64,000 bases of DNA from Psychrobacillus sp044762655 (lineage in GTDB: Bacteria; Bacillota; Bacilli; Bacillales_A; Planococcaceae): positions 124,001-188,000 of the forward strand of contig NZ_JBIWER010000003.1 of NCBI RefSeq assembly GCF_044762655.1, given 5' to 3'. Shown in pieces: positions 50,959 to 59,807 of this stretch (within the stretch, counting starts at the first letter, position 1; every line of letters begins with the position of its first letter). A model generated the notes under the pieces. That model made no database searches. It was not told the DNA's origin and was given only the letters and a program-made list of their open reading frames with translations. Position numbers and translations under genes: made by a program.

Positions 50959-53253
50959 CTATGGAATGGAAACAGATATATCTCCATTTTTGTTAATTTC
51001 CACCTCTACTGTCCCATCTGTCCCGGTCTGTAAATACGGTATACTCAAATTTTCTAAACGTTCGACCACATCTTTATGAGGATGACCATAACGATTTTCA
51101 AATCCTGCTTGGATGATTGCTACTCTCGGCTGAACTAATCTCAAAAACTGTTCGTTACTAGAAGTTTTACTACCATGATGACCTATCTTCAATAAATTCA
51201 AGTTTTGTATTGCCTGTGAATAATAATTTATTAAATCTAACTCGCCTTGTTCCTCTAAGTCTCCAATAAACAAACCATGAAAATCATTATTCCTCATTGA
51301 TAGTACAAGTGAATCATTATTCCCTTCATATATTTCATCCATAGGATATAAATATTGAAATTGGAAGTAATCCGATAAGATAGTATCCCCAGCCTTCTTT
51401 TCAAAAACGGGAATATGTTGCTTTTCAATTTCCACCGACAAATCATCCATTACTTCCTTCTCAGCAGAACCAGGAGTAATATGAATTTCTTTTACTCTAA
51501 CGCCTCTTATTACCTCTTCTGCACCTTCCATATGATCAGCATCTGCATGCGTAATAACAAGCGTATCAACCGTGTTAATGCCCTTTCCCTTTAAAAGAGG
51601 TAAAACAACTTGCCTGCCAATTTCATAAGGTTCATTAGTTTGTTTCCAACTTTCTTGATCGAACCTTAGTAAGCCACCTGTATCGATCATTATAACTTGT
51701 TTTCTAAAAGGCATTTCGATGAGTATACAATCACCCTGTCCAACATTTACAAACGTAATTTTTGTAGAGGAATCCGTATATGGAGCTAGCTGGATGCACC
51801 CAATTACAAATAAGAAAAGAACAGCACTTGAAAATAAGTTTTTTCTTCTTTCCACTGAAACAAACAAGATTAATACGCTTATATATGCAAGTAAGACAAT
51901 CCAGATTTCTGGCTTCTTCGGATTCCACATTTGATATGGTAATGCCCCTAATTTCAAAATGAGTACATCAAGTAGATTTCGAACTGGTTCATACAATATT
52001 AACAAACTTCCTGACAGCGAAGGTAACAGAAACGTTAGCAGCAACAGTAATAGATTGATAGGTAGGATAATGAACGAAAATAACGGGACAAATATTAAAT
52101 TTGCGAGAAACGAAGAGAAAGAAATCTCATAAAAATGATAGAGAAGAATAGGAAAGACGATAAGCTGACAAACGGCGGTAATGATAAAAGATTGGAGTAA
52201 ATAGGATGTACTCGATTTCAGTAAAATAGAAGAATAAATGAGGGAGAATGCGGCTAAATAAGAGAGTTGGAAACCGATTTGGAATATAATCCAAGGAGTT
52301 ATAAAAATAAATCCAATAATACTAAGAGAAAAAGCATCTTCCATCGCAATTTTCCTTTGAAAAAACATGGAGATTAATACAATCTCTGTTACAGAAACGG
52401 ACCTCCATACAGAAGGTGCCCCTCCAGCAAGGCAGGCATATAACGGTAGCGCAAAAAGCAACAGCCAGTTTGCAGTCTCTCTCCTTACACCTAAACGAAT
52501 CATCGTTTCGAAGATTAACCAAACGATTAAAGCTACGTGAAGCCCAGAAATAGCAAATAAATGCGTTATTCCAAGCGTCTGATAAGCGTTTTGCATCTCG
52601 GAGTGCATTTGCTCCCTACTCCCTATTAAAAGCGCCTCTGCTTCCGCTTGCAGTGACAATGGAAAGTGATTTTGGATATGTTGCATCATTTTAAAGCGCT
52701 GTCCTGCCATAAAGTTGGTAAGACCTTTCTTATATCCTACAAACTCAAATTGAGTAATCTGAAGTTGTCCGACAGCGCCATTACTCTTCAAATAATTATC
52801 CATATCAAATGCATACATATGTGAACTGGGTCTATTAGGTATTTCTTCCGTAAGAATATTCATAGTCAATCCCGCAAGCGAATGTTCATTGAATGTTCTC
52901 TTCTGTTGCTCACTTTCTAATTTTAGCTGGACATACCATTTATCCTTATTTTCCGATATCGCAAAACCACGTAGAGTACTTCCATTTATGCGGTATGTGT
53001 CTGTCCATGTAATTTTAGTGAAAATTGGCTCTAGTGAAGCAGAAGGTATTCTCTGCTCCGTATAAAAATAACAAACAATACCTAAGCATAAAGTAATCGC
53101 TATAAACGATATTGGAAGTTGTTTATATAAGAGTAGAAAAAATATTCCGGACAAGAAGAAAAGGAAAAGACTAGATTCATATGCAGCTATAACCCCTACT
53201 ATAGCACTTAAAGCGATATATATTAGATTTCCATGGAAGTTGTTAATCCAAAT
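50959..53253 (-). CDS. comEC: Competence DNA-uptake channel ComEC, probable ATT start
   Basis: ComEC is the membrane channel that brings single-stranded DNA into the cell. It has an N-terminal membrane/OB part, the competence domain with HLFAISGLHVALIVWL, and a C-terminal metallo-beta-lactamase-like domain (NVGQGDCILIEM, HADADHMEGAEE, KIGHHGSKTSS). The first canonical start (TTG 53154, 731 aa) would drop the conserved first helix LIYIALSAIVGVIAAY. An in-frame ATT at 53253, 7 nt after AAGGTGG (53261-53267), gives 764 residues, close to the 776 of B. subtilis. It overlaps comEB by 31 nt. Confidence 0.9.
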   Translation of the reverse strand: MWINNFHGNLIYIALSAIVGVIAAYESSLFLFFLSGIFFLLLYKQLPISFIAITLCLGIVCYFYTEQRIPSASLEPIFTKITWTDTYRINGSTLRGFAISENKDKWYVQLKLESEQQKRTFNEHSLAGLTMNILTEEIPNRPSSHMYAFDMDNYLKSNGAVGQLQITQFEFVGYKKGLTNFMAGQRFKMMQHIQNHFPLSLQAEAEALLIGSREQMHSEMQNAYQTLGITHLFAISGLHVALIVWLIFETMIRLGVRRETANWLLLFALPLYACLAGGAPSVWRSVSVTEIVLISMFFQRKIAMEDAFSLSIIGFIFITPWIIFQIGFQLSYLAAFSLIYSSILLKSSTSYLLQSFIITAVCQLIVFPILLYHFYEISFSSFLANLIFVPLFSFIILPINLLLLLLTFLLPSLSGSLLILYEPVRNLLDVLILKLGALPYQMWNPKKPEIWIVLLAYISVLILFVSVERRKNLFSSAVLFLFVIGCIQLAPYTDSSTKITFVNVGQGDCILIEMPFRKQVIMIDTGGLLRFDQESWKQTNEPYEIGRQVVLPLLKGKGINTVDTLVITHADADHMEGAEEVIRGVRVKEIHITPGSAEKEVMDDLSVEIEKQHIPVFEKKAGDTILSDYFQFQYLYPMDEIYEGNNDSLVLSMRNNDFHGLFIGDLEEQGELDLINYYSQAIQNLNLLKIGHHGSKTSSNEQFLRLVQPRVAIIQAGFENRYGHPHKDVVERLENLSIPYLQTGTDGTVEVEINKNGDISVSIP

Positions 53254-53804
53254 AGTTCTGCCACCTTCATTTCGTATGTTGCCAATTCTTCGCTACTTGC
53301 TCCTTTTTCTCTTAGCTTTGAAATCAGTTCTGAATAAAGTGCAACTTTTTCATCACTTAAGAAATCTATCTTTCTTTCATCGAAGGGCACATGGATAACT
53401 TTGACCCCTGCTTTAGTTAATAATTCAATTGCATAGGCGTTATTCTTATAATCTTGAGCATAGTAGAGACGACTGATCCCGGATTGAATAATCGATTTTG
53501 TACATGGGAGACACGGAAAATGAGTTACATACAAATCTGCACCGCTCACTGTAATCCCGTATTTTGCACATTGTAAAAGAGCATTCATCTCTGCGTGTAT
53601 CGTTCTCACACAATGATTATCTACGACATAGCATCCATGATCAATACAATGGTCACCACCTGAGATAGATCCATTATATCCTCCAGCCATAATTCGACGG
53701 TCACGAACAATCGTTGCACCAACTGCAAGACGTGTACATGTGCTTCTTAGTGCAAGTAAATGGCTTTGAGCCATGAAAAATTGATCCCAAGTTATTCTCT
53801 CCAT
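53223..53804 (-). CDS. comEB: ComEB, dCMP deaminase-like protein
   Basis: A 193-residue cytidine/deoxycytidylate deaminase-family protein. Zinc-site motifs are HAEMNALLQ (about 69-77) and PCLPCTKSII (about 97-106). dCMP deaminase activity gives dUMP for thymidylate synthesis. It lies between comEA and comEC as in B. subtilis, where it is not needed for DNA uptake. The 3' end overlaps the predicted comEC start. Confidence 0.93.
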   Translation of the reverse strand: MERITWDQFFMAQSHLLALRSTCTRLAVGATIVRDRRIMAGGYNGSISGGDHCIDHGCYVVDNHCVRTIHAEMNALLQCAKYGITVSGADLYVTHFPCLPCTKSIIQSGISRLYYAQDYKNNAYAIELLTKAGVKVIHVPFDERKIDFLSDEKVALYSELISKLREKGASSEELATYEMKVAELFGLTTSMEI

Positions 53805-53874
53805 ATAACTACCCCCAAAATAAACATTTCTTTAAGTGTAGTAGTTTGTGCACGAAACTTCAATAATCCATTTG

Positions 53875-54492
53875 TTACTTAACAGAAATTAATGGTTCTA
53901 GCTTTTCAAACGTTTTTTGTCCAATACCACTGACTTTCATCAAATCCTGCTTTTCTTTAAAAGTGCCAGACTGCTCGCGATGTGTGATAATTGCCTCAGC
54001 TTTAGCTGCTCCAATACCTGGTAATGTAGTTAAAGCTGTTGCATCAGCATTGTTAATATTTACTAAAGATGACTGTGTCCCATTTGACTGTAAAGTTGCT
54101 TCTTCTACTTCTTCGCCTTCCTCGGGCACATAAATAACCATTTCATCTTTCACACGCTCAGCATGATTAATATGCTTAGAATTACTAGACACCAAATAAC
54201 CACCAGCCATTTCAATCGCATTTAATACACGATCTCCTTCGGAAAGTCCATAAACTCCGGGCTTCGTGACAGCTCCTTTAACTTCAACTAACACAACGGG
54301 GTCCTCTTCATATTCAGTTGTTTCTTCTACTGTAAAATTTTCGTTTAATGGGATAGGTTGAATGGAATCAGCTTTGAGGGGTGCCGATTTTAAAAAGGAT
54401 TGAATACTAACAAATAGTATTATTCCTATCACTACTATTGGGAATAGTAGCTTTTTCTTATATTTCTGGATGAACAATTGAATCAGAATCAT
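53875..54492 (-). CDS. comEA: Competence DNA receptor ComEA
   Basis: A 205-residue membrane-bound DNA receptor. One N-terminal membrane helix (about 14-34) is followed by a SLBB-like domain (about 65-125, EVKGAVTKPGVYGL). The C-terminal helix-hairpin-helix DNA-binding domain (about 145-205) has VNINNADATALTTLPGIGAAKA and a second GIGQKTFEKL hairpin. Upstream is not comER, as in B. subtilis, but repeats. The ribosome-binding site (GAGG, 3 nt before ATG) is close-spaced. Confidence 0.94.
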   Translation of the reverse strand: MILIQLFIQKYKKKLLFPIVVIGIILFVSIQSFLKSAPLKADSIQPIPLNENFTVEETTEYEEDPVVLVEVKGAVTKPGVYGLSEGDRVLNAIEMAGGYLVSSNSKHINHAERVKDEMVIYVPEEGEEVEEATLQSNGTQSSLVNINNADATALTTLPGIGAAKAEAIITHREQSGTFKEKQDLMKVSGIGQKTFEKLEPLISVK

Positions 54493-54629
54493 CAGCCTCT
54501 TTCATAAGAGGTAAATTATATGGAGTTATGAAGACTATACTAAATTTATCTCTAGTTGGAAAGAGTTATTTAAAAAATAATAAAGATCAATAGATTTTAG
54601 CGGTAACCTATCGATCCAACTAAATTATG

Positions 54630-54994
54630 AAATACCGGGCAAAAGACGCCAAGTCCGTGAAGGTCTAAACCTGTTTCTATCGTTTTCGAAGGGCTTTGGA
54701 CAGACGTATTGCTATATGATTACCGCCTGATTTTTTAAAGAGACTGGTCGTGACTGACGTCACGACCAGCCTCTTATTTCTCGGTAATCTTACGGCTTTT
54801 GACTGTCCGTCGCCCTCCTACAACTCTTAGAAACAAAATATTGCGTTTTTGGATAACTAGTGATAAGATACCTCTCTAATAATAGAGGAAGCTCACGAAG
54901 ATAAAATTTCGTTCTCTCTTTCACTTCTTTATTTAGGGTACACTTACTATTTCTCTTTAATACCACTAGATACGAGAAAATCTACTTTCTTCAT
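54630..54994 (+). repeat. Structured intergenic repeat H, copy 3
   Basis: Contains ATACCGGGCAAAAGACGCC, GGTCTAAACCTGTTTC, CGTTTTCGAAGGGCTTTGG, ACAGACGTATTG and GATTACC. A 17-bp hairpin follows (54738-54754 with 54759-54775, AAGAGACTGGTCGTGAC / GTCACGACCAGCCTCTT), then CGGTAATCTTACGG. After an extra segment the tail TTTCTCTTTAAT...GAGAAAATCTACTTTCTTCAT matches copy 1. No gene is seen in this 865-bp gap. Confidence 0.7.
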
Positions 54995-55114
54995 CTATCA
55001 AAGGAGATTAGCATTTCTAATAGAAAAATAATTACAAATAATTTTTCACTTTCTAAAATTTGTCCAAACTTATCATCTAAACGAGAAGCCATGCTTAATC
55101 TTAGTGTTGAGTAA

Positions 55115-55268
55115 TACTCAGTTAATTGATTGGAGTGAAATGTGGCGACTCCAGCGGGATAAGCGAGAAAGTCGAGACCCCGGAGGGAAGAAGCGTAGCG
55201 CCTGACTGAAGAGGCTCGGCCTCGCCCGCGGAAAGCGTCCACATGTAACGGAGATCAGTAGTATTATT
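55115..55268 (+). repeat. GC-rich intergenic repeat R1, copy E (full)
   Basis: TACTCAGTTAATTGATTGGAG...ATGTGG...GACTCCAGCGGG...CCCGCGGAAAGCGTCCACAT...GATCAG. Arm ATGTGG (55140-55145) pairs with CCACAT (55239-55244). Compared with copies C and D (ACGCGG/CCGCGT) two base pairs differ on both sides, so pairing is kept. A minus-strand reading of this copy gives a spurious 83-codon frame. Confidence 0.85.
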
Positions 55269-55326
55269 CATGCTTTAAAGTTCTATAAGCCAATGTTCAT
55301 TCTGTATTTTTATACTTTCTTTAAAT

Positions 55327-55356
55327 AAAAAAAAGAGTCAATCGAGGACTCTTTTT
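55327..55356 (-). terminator. Intrinsic terminator of the yqeG-yqeM operon
   Basis: On the minus strand AAAGAGTC pairs with GACTCTTT with a 7-nt loop, followed by TTTTTTTT. It follows yqeM by 1-2 nt. Confidence 0.9.
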
Positions 55357-55357
55357 C

Positions 55358-56092
55358 TTATTTAACTGCATGGATAAACCATCTATCCACTTCTTCTATA
55401 GGCGTTCCAAAAATATCATCGTGGACGTTCACCGTAGAAAACCCAACCTTTTCAAGAAGACTTAAAAAAGTTTCTATTGGATACGTACGTTGATAGTGAG
55501 ATTCTTCAAATCTTTCATAAAGACCAGATTCATCCCGAACAAAGAAAGTTATATCATGATAAATAGAATGCTCTTCTTCCCCTTCCTCCGTATGCCAAAG
55601 ATAAGCTACTTGCTCATCTTCATACGTAAAAGGTCCATTCGGGTAAATTACATTCATTTTATAAAGTGAATGGACATCAAAAAACAATTGTCCTTTTGGA
55701 TTTAAGGCTGCAAATAAACGTTTAAATGTCTGCTCAACTTCTTCTAAAGTTTCTAAATAATTTAGAGAATCTATAGCAATTACTGCTATGTCTATCTCAT
55801 CTACACCTTCAAGATCTGCCATTGATTGACATATAAACGTGATATCCGTTCCATTTTCAAAGCTTCGGTTTTGAGCTACTGTAAGCATAGAATCTGATAA
55901 ATCTACACCAATTACCTCATATCCTGCTTTAGCAAATTGGGTACTCAAAACTCCTGTCCCACAGCCAATATCGACTAATTTTTGGGGTTTATCTAATGGG
56001 GCGTTCTGTTGTACCCATTCCGCATATTTGTTATACGGAATATCGGACATTAATGAATCATAAATATAAGCAAATTGTTCATAAGAAGACAT
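55358..56092 (-). CDS. yqeM: SAM-dependent methyltransferase, YqeM family
   Basis: A 244-residue class I methyltransferase. The start is ATG 56092 (MSSYEQFAYIYDSLMSD), sharing TAATG with the rsfS stop. The SAM motif VDIGCGTGVLS is at about residues 40-50 and motif II is VIGVDLSDSML. The target is unknown. Last gene of a tightly packed operon, as yqeM in B. subtilis. An upstream extension of the frame only reads rsfS out of frame. Confidence 0.9.
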   Translation of the reverse strand: MSSYEQFAYIYDSLMSDIPYNKYAEWVQQNAPLDKPQKLVDIGCGTGVLSTQFAKAGYEVIGVDLSDSMLTVAQNRSFENGTDITFICQSMADLEGVDEIDIAVIAIDSLNYLETLEEVEQTFKRLFAALNPKGQLFFDVHSLYKMNVIYPNGPFTYEDEQVAYLWHTEEGEEEHSIYHDITFFVRDESGLYERFEESHYQRTYPIETFLSLLEKVGFSTVNVHDDIFGTPIEEVDRWFIHAVK

Positions 56093-56439
56093 TAAGCATC
56101 TTGCCCGACTTGAATCATTGGAGCATCTCCCCAAAGTCTTTCTAAATTATAATAAGCACGTTCATCCTTATGGAATACATGCGCAACAACGTCACCCATA
56201 TCAACTAAAATCCACCTAGCTTCATCAAAACCTTCTAATCGTTTTACATTGAACCCTGCCTTAAAGGCTTGGTCTTCTAGTTCTTTTGCAATTGCTTGAA
56301 CCTGGCGATCCGAGTTCGCATGGCATATTAAAAAGTAGTCTGCAAGTAAAGATACTCCTTGCATATTTAATACTACAATATCCTCTGCTCTTTTATCGTC
56401 CGCTGCTTTATAAGCGATTTCTACTAATGAAGATGTCAT
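56092..56439 (-). CDS. rsfS: Ribosomal silencing factor RsfS
   Basis: A 115-residue protein that binds L14 and blocks subunit joining when nutrients are low. Family features are VVLNMQGVSLLADYFLICHANSDRQVQAIA, EGFDEARWILVDMGDVVAHVF and RAYYNLERLW. It overlaps yqeK by 4 nt (ATGA) and shares 1 nt with yqeM. It is yqeL in B. subtilis. Confidence 0.96.
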   Translation of the reverse strand: MTSSLVEIAYKAADDKRAEDIVVLNMQGVSLLADYFLICHANSDRQVQAIAKELEDQAFKAGFNVKRLEGFDEARWILVDMGDVVAHVFHKDERAYYNLERLWGDAPMIQVGQDA

Positions 56440-57011
56440 TCGTTCACTGTTCCTCTCTGTTGTATCAAATCATTGTAACAATGAAATGAATCCGGGAATA
56501 CCGGTTGTTTTTTTTCTATTAAAAATGAAACACTATGTTTTATACAACTGGTCATTGCATCTTCTAAATCAACCTTTGCTTTTTCGCGTAAAAGATCGAC
56601 TCCTGAAAATTTCCGACCTGGCTCTATCATATCTGAGACATAAATTATTTTTTCTAACTTGGACATTCCAGCTCGACCCGTTGTATGAAATTCGATAGCA
56701 TGTAATATATCCTGATCCGTAATTAGAAACTCAGTTTTCGCTACATAACTACCAACAGGAGCATGCCATAATTCTTGATTAAAATTCAATAATAATGGAT
56801 TCATTTTTTCAGAAACGATAATAGATCTTAACCATTCCTTGTCGGCATACTTCACACTATCATGTAAAATCGCTGCAATTTCAGCCTTTTCAACATCTTC
56901 TCCATACTTCTTGGCCAACTCAATAGCTGTCGATGCCACACCTTTTGTATGGACAAAGCGCTTTTCTGGCATTCGACTTTTCATCTGCTCTAGTAAATGT
57001 TCATGTTTCAT
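56436..57011 (-). CDS. yqeK: HD-domain hydrolase YqeK (Ap4A hydrolase-like)
   Basis: A 191-residue HD-superfamily phosphohydrolase. HD residues are visible in ILHDSVKYADKEW, ELWHAPVGSYVAK and AIEFHTTGRAGMS. Family members split Ap4A symmetrically. ATG 57011 (MKHEHLLEQMK) has AAAGGAG in front; the longer frame reads nadD out of frame. It overlaps nadD by 11 nt and rsfS by 4 nt. Confidence 0.93.
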   Translation of the reverse strand: MKHEHLLEQMKSRMPEKRFVHTKGVASTAIELAKKYGEDVEKAEIAAILHDSVKYADKEWLRSIIVSEKMNPLLLNFNQELWHAPVGSYVAKTEFLITDQDILHAIEFHTTGRAGMSKLEKIIYVSDMIEPGRKFSGVDLLREKAKVDLEDAMTSCIKHSVSFLIEKKQPVFPDSFHCYNDLIQQRGTVNE

Positions 57012-57573
57012 ACAAACGCTCCTTTCGAATGAAATCTCGAACAGCATCAGTAATAAGAAACTGAGTAGTTTCGCCATTCGCTATTCGATTTCGAATGGTA
57101 GTAGAAGACAAATCGATCTGTGGTATAGATAATGTTATTATAGGATATGCAGTTTCAAGTGATTTATTTGGTCTTGGAACTCCTACTAAATGCACATTTT
57201 GCATAAGTTCATCAATTCGGTACCATTGGGGTAAATCCTCTACCTGATCGCCACCGATAATAAAATAGAATTCAGTGTCCGGTTCACGATGTCTTAAAAG
57301 CTCCATCGTATCAAAGGTATAGGATGTCCCACCTTGATCGATTTCAATCGTTTCTAGTTTCAACAAGGAAACGTCCTTAATAGACAATTCCACCATCGTA
57401 AGGCGTTGGCAAGCTGTAACTCTATTTTGAATTTCTTTATGTGGAGGGTTAGCATTTGGCATTAAACGTACTTCGTCTAATTTCAAAACGTGTAGTACTT
57501 CATTTGCAATGATCAAATGTCCAATATGCGGCGGGTTAAAGGTACCGCCTAAAATCCCTACTTTTTTTCTCAT
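57001..57573 (-). CDS. nadD: Nicotinate-nucleotide adenylyltransferase NadD
   Basis: A 190-residue nucleotidyltransferase making NaAD from NaMN and ATP. Motifs are GGTFNPPHIGHL (about 9-20), with the HxGH site, and SSTTIRNRI (about 155-163). It overlaps yhbY by 4 nt and yqeK by 11 nt, so the operon is translationally coupled. Confidence 0.97.
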   Translation of the reverse strand: MRKKVGILGGTFNPPHIGHLIIANEVLHVLKLDEVRLMPNANPPHKEIQNRVTACQRLTMVELSIKDVSLLKLETIEIDQGGTSYTFDTMELLRHREPDTEFYFIIGGDQVEDLPQWYRIDELMQNVHLVGVPRPNKSLETAYPIITLSIPQIDLSSTTIRNRIANGETTQFLITDAVRDFIRKERLYET

Positions 57574-57875
57574 GCGCGACTCGCTTTTGGAAGCTCAATT
57601 CGTTTATTATTTTTGGATGGTTTGTACAATACTACTGTTAAACCAATCAATTGCACTAGCTCTGACTTTGTTCCTTTTGCAAGTGCCTCAGCTACTTCGT
57701 GCTTGTCGTCCTCGCAGTTTTGTAAAATACTAATTTTGATTAGTTCACGAACTTCCAGTGCTTCTCCGATTTGTTTAATCATAGCATCGTTAACGCCACC
57801 TTTACCAACTTGAAAAATCGGTGAAAGATTGTGTGCTTGACTACGTAAAAATCTTTTTTGTTTACCTGTTAACAT
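57570..57875 (-). CDS. yhbY: RNA-binding protein YhbY (YqeI), CRM domain
   Basis: A 101-residue CRM-domain protein linked to ribosome assembly. Family features are LTGKQKRFLRSQAHNL, GKGGVND (about 22-28, the conserved GxxG-like loop) and a C-terminal LYKPSKNNKRIELP. It overlaps aroE by 14 nt and nadD by 4 nt. Confidence 0.95.
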   Translation of the reverse strand: MLTGKQKRFLRSQAHNLSPIFQVGKGGVNDAMIKQIGEALEVRELIKISILQNCEDDKHEVAEALAKGTKSELVQLIGLTVVLYKPSKNNKRIELPKASRA

Positions 57876-58692
57876 AATTTCCTCCTATTTGCTCTATCAA
57901 TTGTTGGATTATCTCCTCTGTATCGGGTTTAACTCCATTCCAATATGAAAAGGCCAATGCTCCCTGATGTACAAGCATTCCTATACCATTAACCGTTCGA
58001 ACATTGTATTTCTTTGCTTCCTCTAAAAAAGGGGTAACTAAAGGATTATATACGATATCCGCAACAATTGCATTCACTTTTAAACGACTCAACTGAATTG
58101 GCAACGATGCGTCGTTATTTTTCATGCCGAGTGATGTCGTTTGTACAATAATGTCAAACTTGTTCAACTTATTTTCTGCTTCTTCCAGAGTCCATGCCTG
58201 TCCTGTCTTTAGTTCATCCACTAATACAATAGCCTTTTCTAACGTTCTATTTGCTATTGTTAGTTGTGTATAACCTTTTCTTTTGAACGCATGAGCTATA
58301 CCGCGCGCAGCTCCTCCAGCTCCAATCAGCAATACGTTGTACTCAGGTAAAATGGGACCAAGAGATTCAATAAAACCTAATCCATCCGTATTATACCCAA
58401 TATATTTATTGTTACTTGATTTCACTACTGTATTTACTGCCCCAATTCCTTTTGCAGAATCATCCACATCATCAAGAAATGGAATAATCTCCTCTTTAAA
58501 AGGAACTGTCACATTCCATCCACTACATCCTAAGAGCTTTAAAGATTCCACAGCTCGCTCTAACTGATTTTGCTCCACATGAATCGGAATATAACTTGCA
58601 TCTATATCCAGCTGTTTTAACCATGTTTCGTGCATAGTAGGTGATAAGGAATGGGAAATTGGATTTCCTATCACAGCAAACCATTTTTTCAA
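57862..58692 (-). CDS. aroE: Shikimate dehydrogenase
   Basis: A 276-residue NADP enzyme reducing 3-dehydroshikimate in the chorismate pathway. Motifs are NPISHSLSPTMH, WNVTVPFKE and the nucleotide loop GAGGAARGIAHAF (about residues 126-138). The start is TTG 58692 behind GGAGGG with a 6-nt spacer. The longer frame upstream reads yqeH in another frame and is not real. The gene lies in the yqeH-aroE-yhbY order of B. subtilis. Confidence 0.96.
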   Translation of the reverse strand: MKKWFAVIGNPISHSLSPTMHETWLKQLDIDASYIPIHVEQNQLERAVESLKLLGCSGWNVTVPFKEEIIPFLDDVDDSAKGIGAVNTVVKSSNNKYIGYNTDGLGFIESLGPILPEYNVLLIGAGGAARGIAHAFKRKGYTQLTIANRTLEKAIVLVDELKTGQAWTLEEAENKLNKFDIIVQTTSLGMKNNDASLPIQLSRLKVNAIVADIVYNPLVTPFLEEAKKYNVRTVNGIGMLVHQGALAFSYWNGVKPDTEEIIQQLIEQIGGNYVNR

Positions 58693-58703
58693 ACCTATCC
58701 CTC

Positions 58704-59807
58704 CTATATTAATGATGGACGAATAGAAATTTCTACACCTGCCGGGGCATGTGCGGCTACAATTACACCACCACGTTGTACAGTAATCCACCCTAATCCA
58801 GAAAATACGATATCTGTTTTATCATCTTTAATCTTAAATTCATGACGAACTAAAGGTGGTAATAGATCTGCAAACTCTTCACTCGGTGGAGATAATAATT
58901 TCCCTTTATGTTCTTTATATAAATTATCCGCATTCTCTAATTTTGTGCGGTGTATTGGAATATCATTAGCTATATGACATGTAAAAGCCGCACGTTCACC
59001 TTTGATAAAGTCAAAACGAGATAAACCACCCAAGTATAATGTTTGTTCACTATTTAGTTGGAATACTTTCGGTTTAATCTCTTTTTTAGGTGTTATATAT
59101 TTCAATTCTGATGGATCTAAGTAATGGGCCATTTGATGGTGATTAATAATACCAGGTGTATCAAATAATGACTTAGTATCATCTAATGGGATTTCAATCA
59201 TATCTAAAGTAGTACCAGGGAAATGCGAAGTGGTAATAATCGCATCCTCTCCAGTAGCTTGTTTAATAATTCGGTTGATAAATGTAGACTTCCCAACATT
59301 TGTACAGCCAACAACATAAACGTTTTCACCTTTTCGATAATGCTCGATGGCTTCCATTGCTTCTGACATGCCTGTTCCTTTATGGGCACTAACAAACAAT
59401 ACGTCTATTGGAGACAAGCCTAGTTTTTTAGCTTCCTGCTTCATCCAATTTATGACTTTATTTTTTTTCACTGATTTTGGTAATAAATCTGCCTTATTGG
59501 CTATCAACAATATAGGGTTATTGCCAACAAAACGATGCAAACCAGGTAACCAACTACCATTAAAATCAAAGATATCAACTATTTTAACGATTAGCCCTTT
59601 TTGCGTTCCTAAGCTGTTTAAAATTCTAAGAAAATCATCATCTGTCAATGAAACTGGTTGTAATTCATTGTAATTCTTCAATCGGAAACAACGCTGACAA
59701 ATTATATCTTCTTTTTCCAAAGAAGAAACTGGTGCATAACCAGGTTCTCCTACTTTTTCTGTTTGAATTACTGTACCGCAACCGATACATTTTGGTGCTT
59801 CTGTCAC
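58704..59807 (-). CDS. yqeH: Ribosome biogenesis GTPase YqeH
   Basis: A 367-residue circularly permuted GTPase for 30S assembly. An N-terminal zinc finger (CIGCG, CQRC) precedes the permuted G domain: NKADLL (G4) comes before GCTNVGKST (G1, about 165-173) and DTPG (G3). I start at GTG 59807, 6 nt after GGAGGA. Its GTGA overlaps the yqeG stop by 4 nt. ATG 59822 lies too near the ribosome-binding site. Confidence 0.95.
   Translation of the reverse strand: MTEAPKCIGCGTVIQTEKVGEPGYAPVSSLEKEDIICQRCFRLKNYNELQPVSLTDDDFLRILNSLGTQKGLIVKIVDIFDFNGSWLPGLHRFVGNNPILLIANKADLLPKSVKKNKVINWMKQEAKKLGLSPIDVLFVSAHKGTGMSEAMEAIEHYRKGENVYVVGCTNVGKSTFINRIIKQATGEDAIITTSHFPGTTLDMIEIPLDDTKSLFDTPGIINHHQMAHYLDPSELKYITPKKEIKPKVFQLNSEQTLYLGGLSRFDFIKGERAAFTCHIANDIPIHRTKLENADNLYKEHKGKLLSPPSEEFADLLPPLVRHEFKIKDDKTDIVFSGLGWITVQRGGVIVAAHAPAGVEISIRPSLI

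Noticed and set aside
50721..50987. 88-codon minus-strand frame over yqzM
   Set aside because: It is antisense to yqzM, which has a clear ribosome-binding site and known family, and overlaps the comEC end.
54633..54690. Resemblance of repeat H3 to a cyclic-di-GMP-I riboswitch (GACGCCAAG...GGTCTAAACC)
   Set aside because: The tetraloop-receptor half and the GACGCAAAG core are not kept in copies H1 and H2, and no downstream gene of the right kind or orientation follows. Probably chance.
54991..55242. 83-codon minus-strand frame (MDAFRGRGRASSV...)
   Set aside because: It is a translation of repeat R1 copy E. It has no ribosome-binding site, its Arg/Gly-rich composition follows from the GC-rich repeat, and the frame is not kept in copies C and D.
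58693..58791. N-terminal extension of AroE (MDYCTTWWCN...)
   Set aside because: It is read from yqeH out of frame; TTG 58692 has the ribosome-binding site and the family N-terminus.
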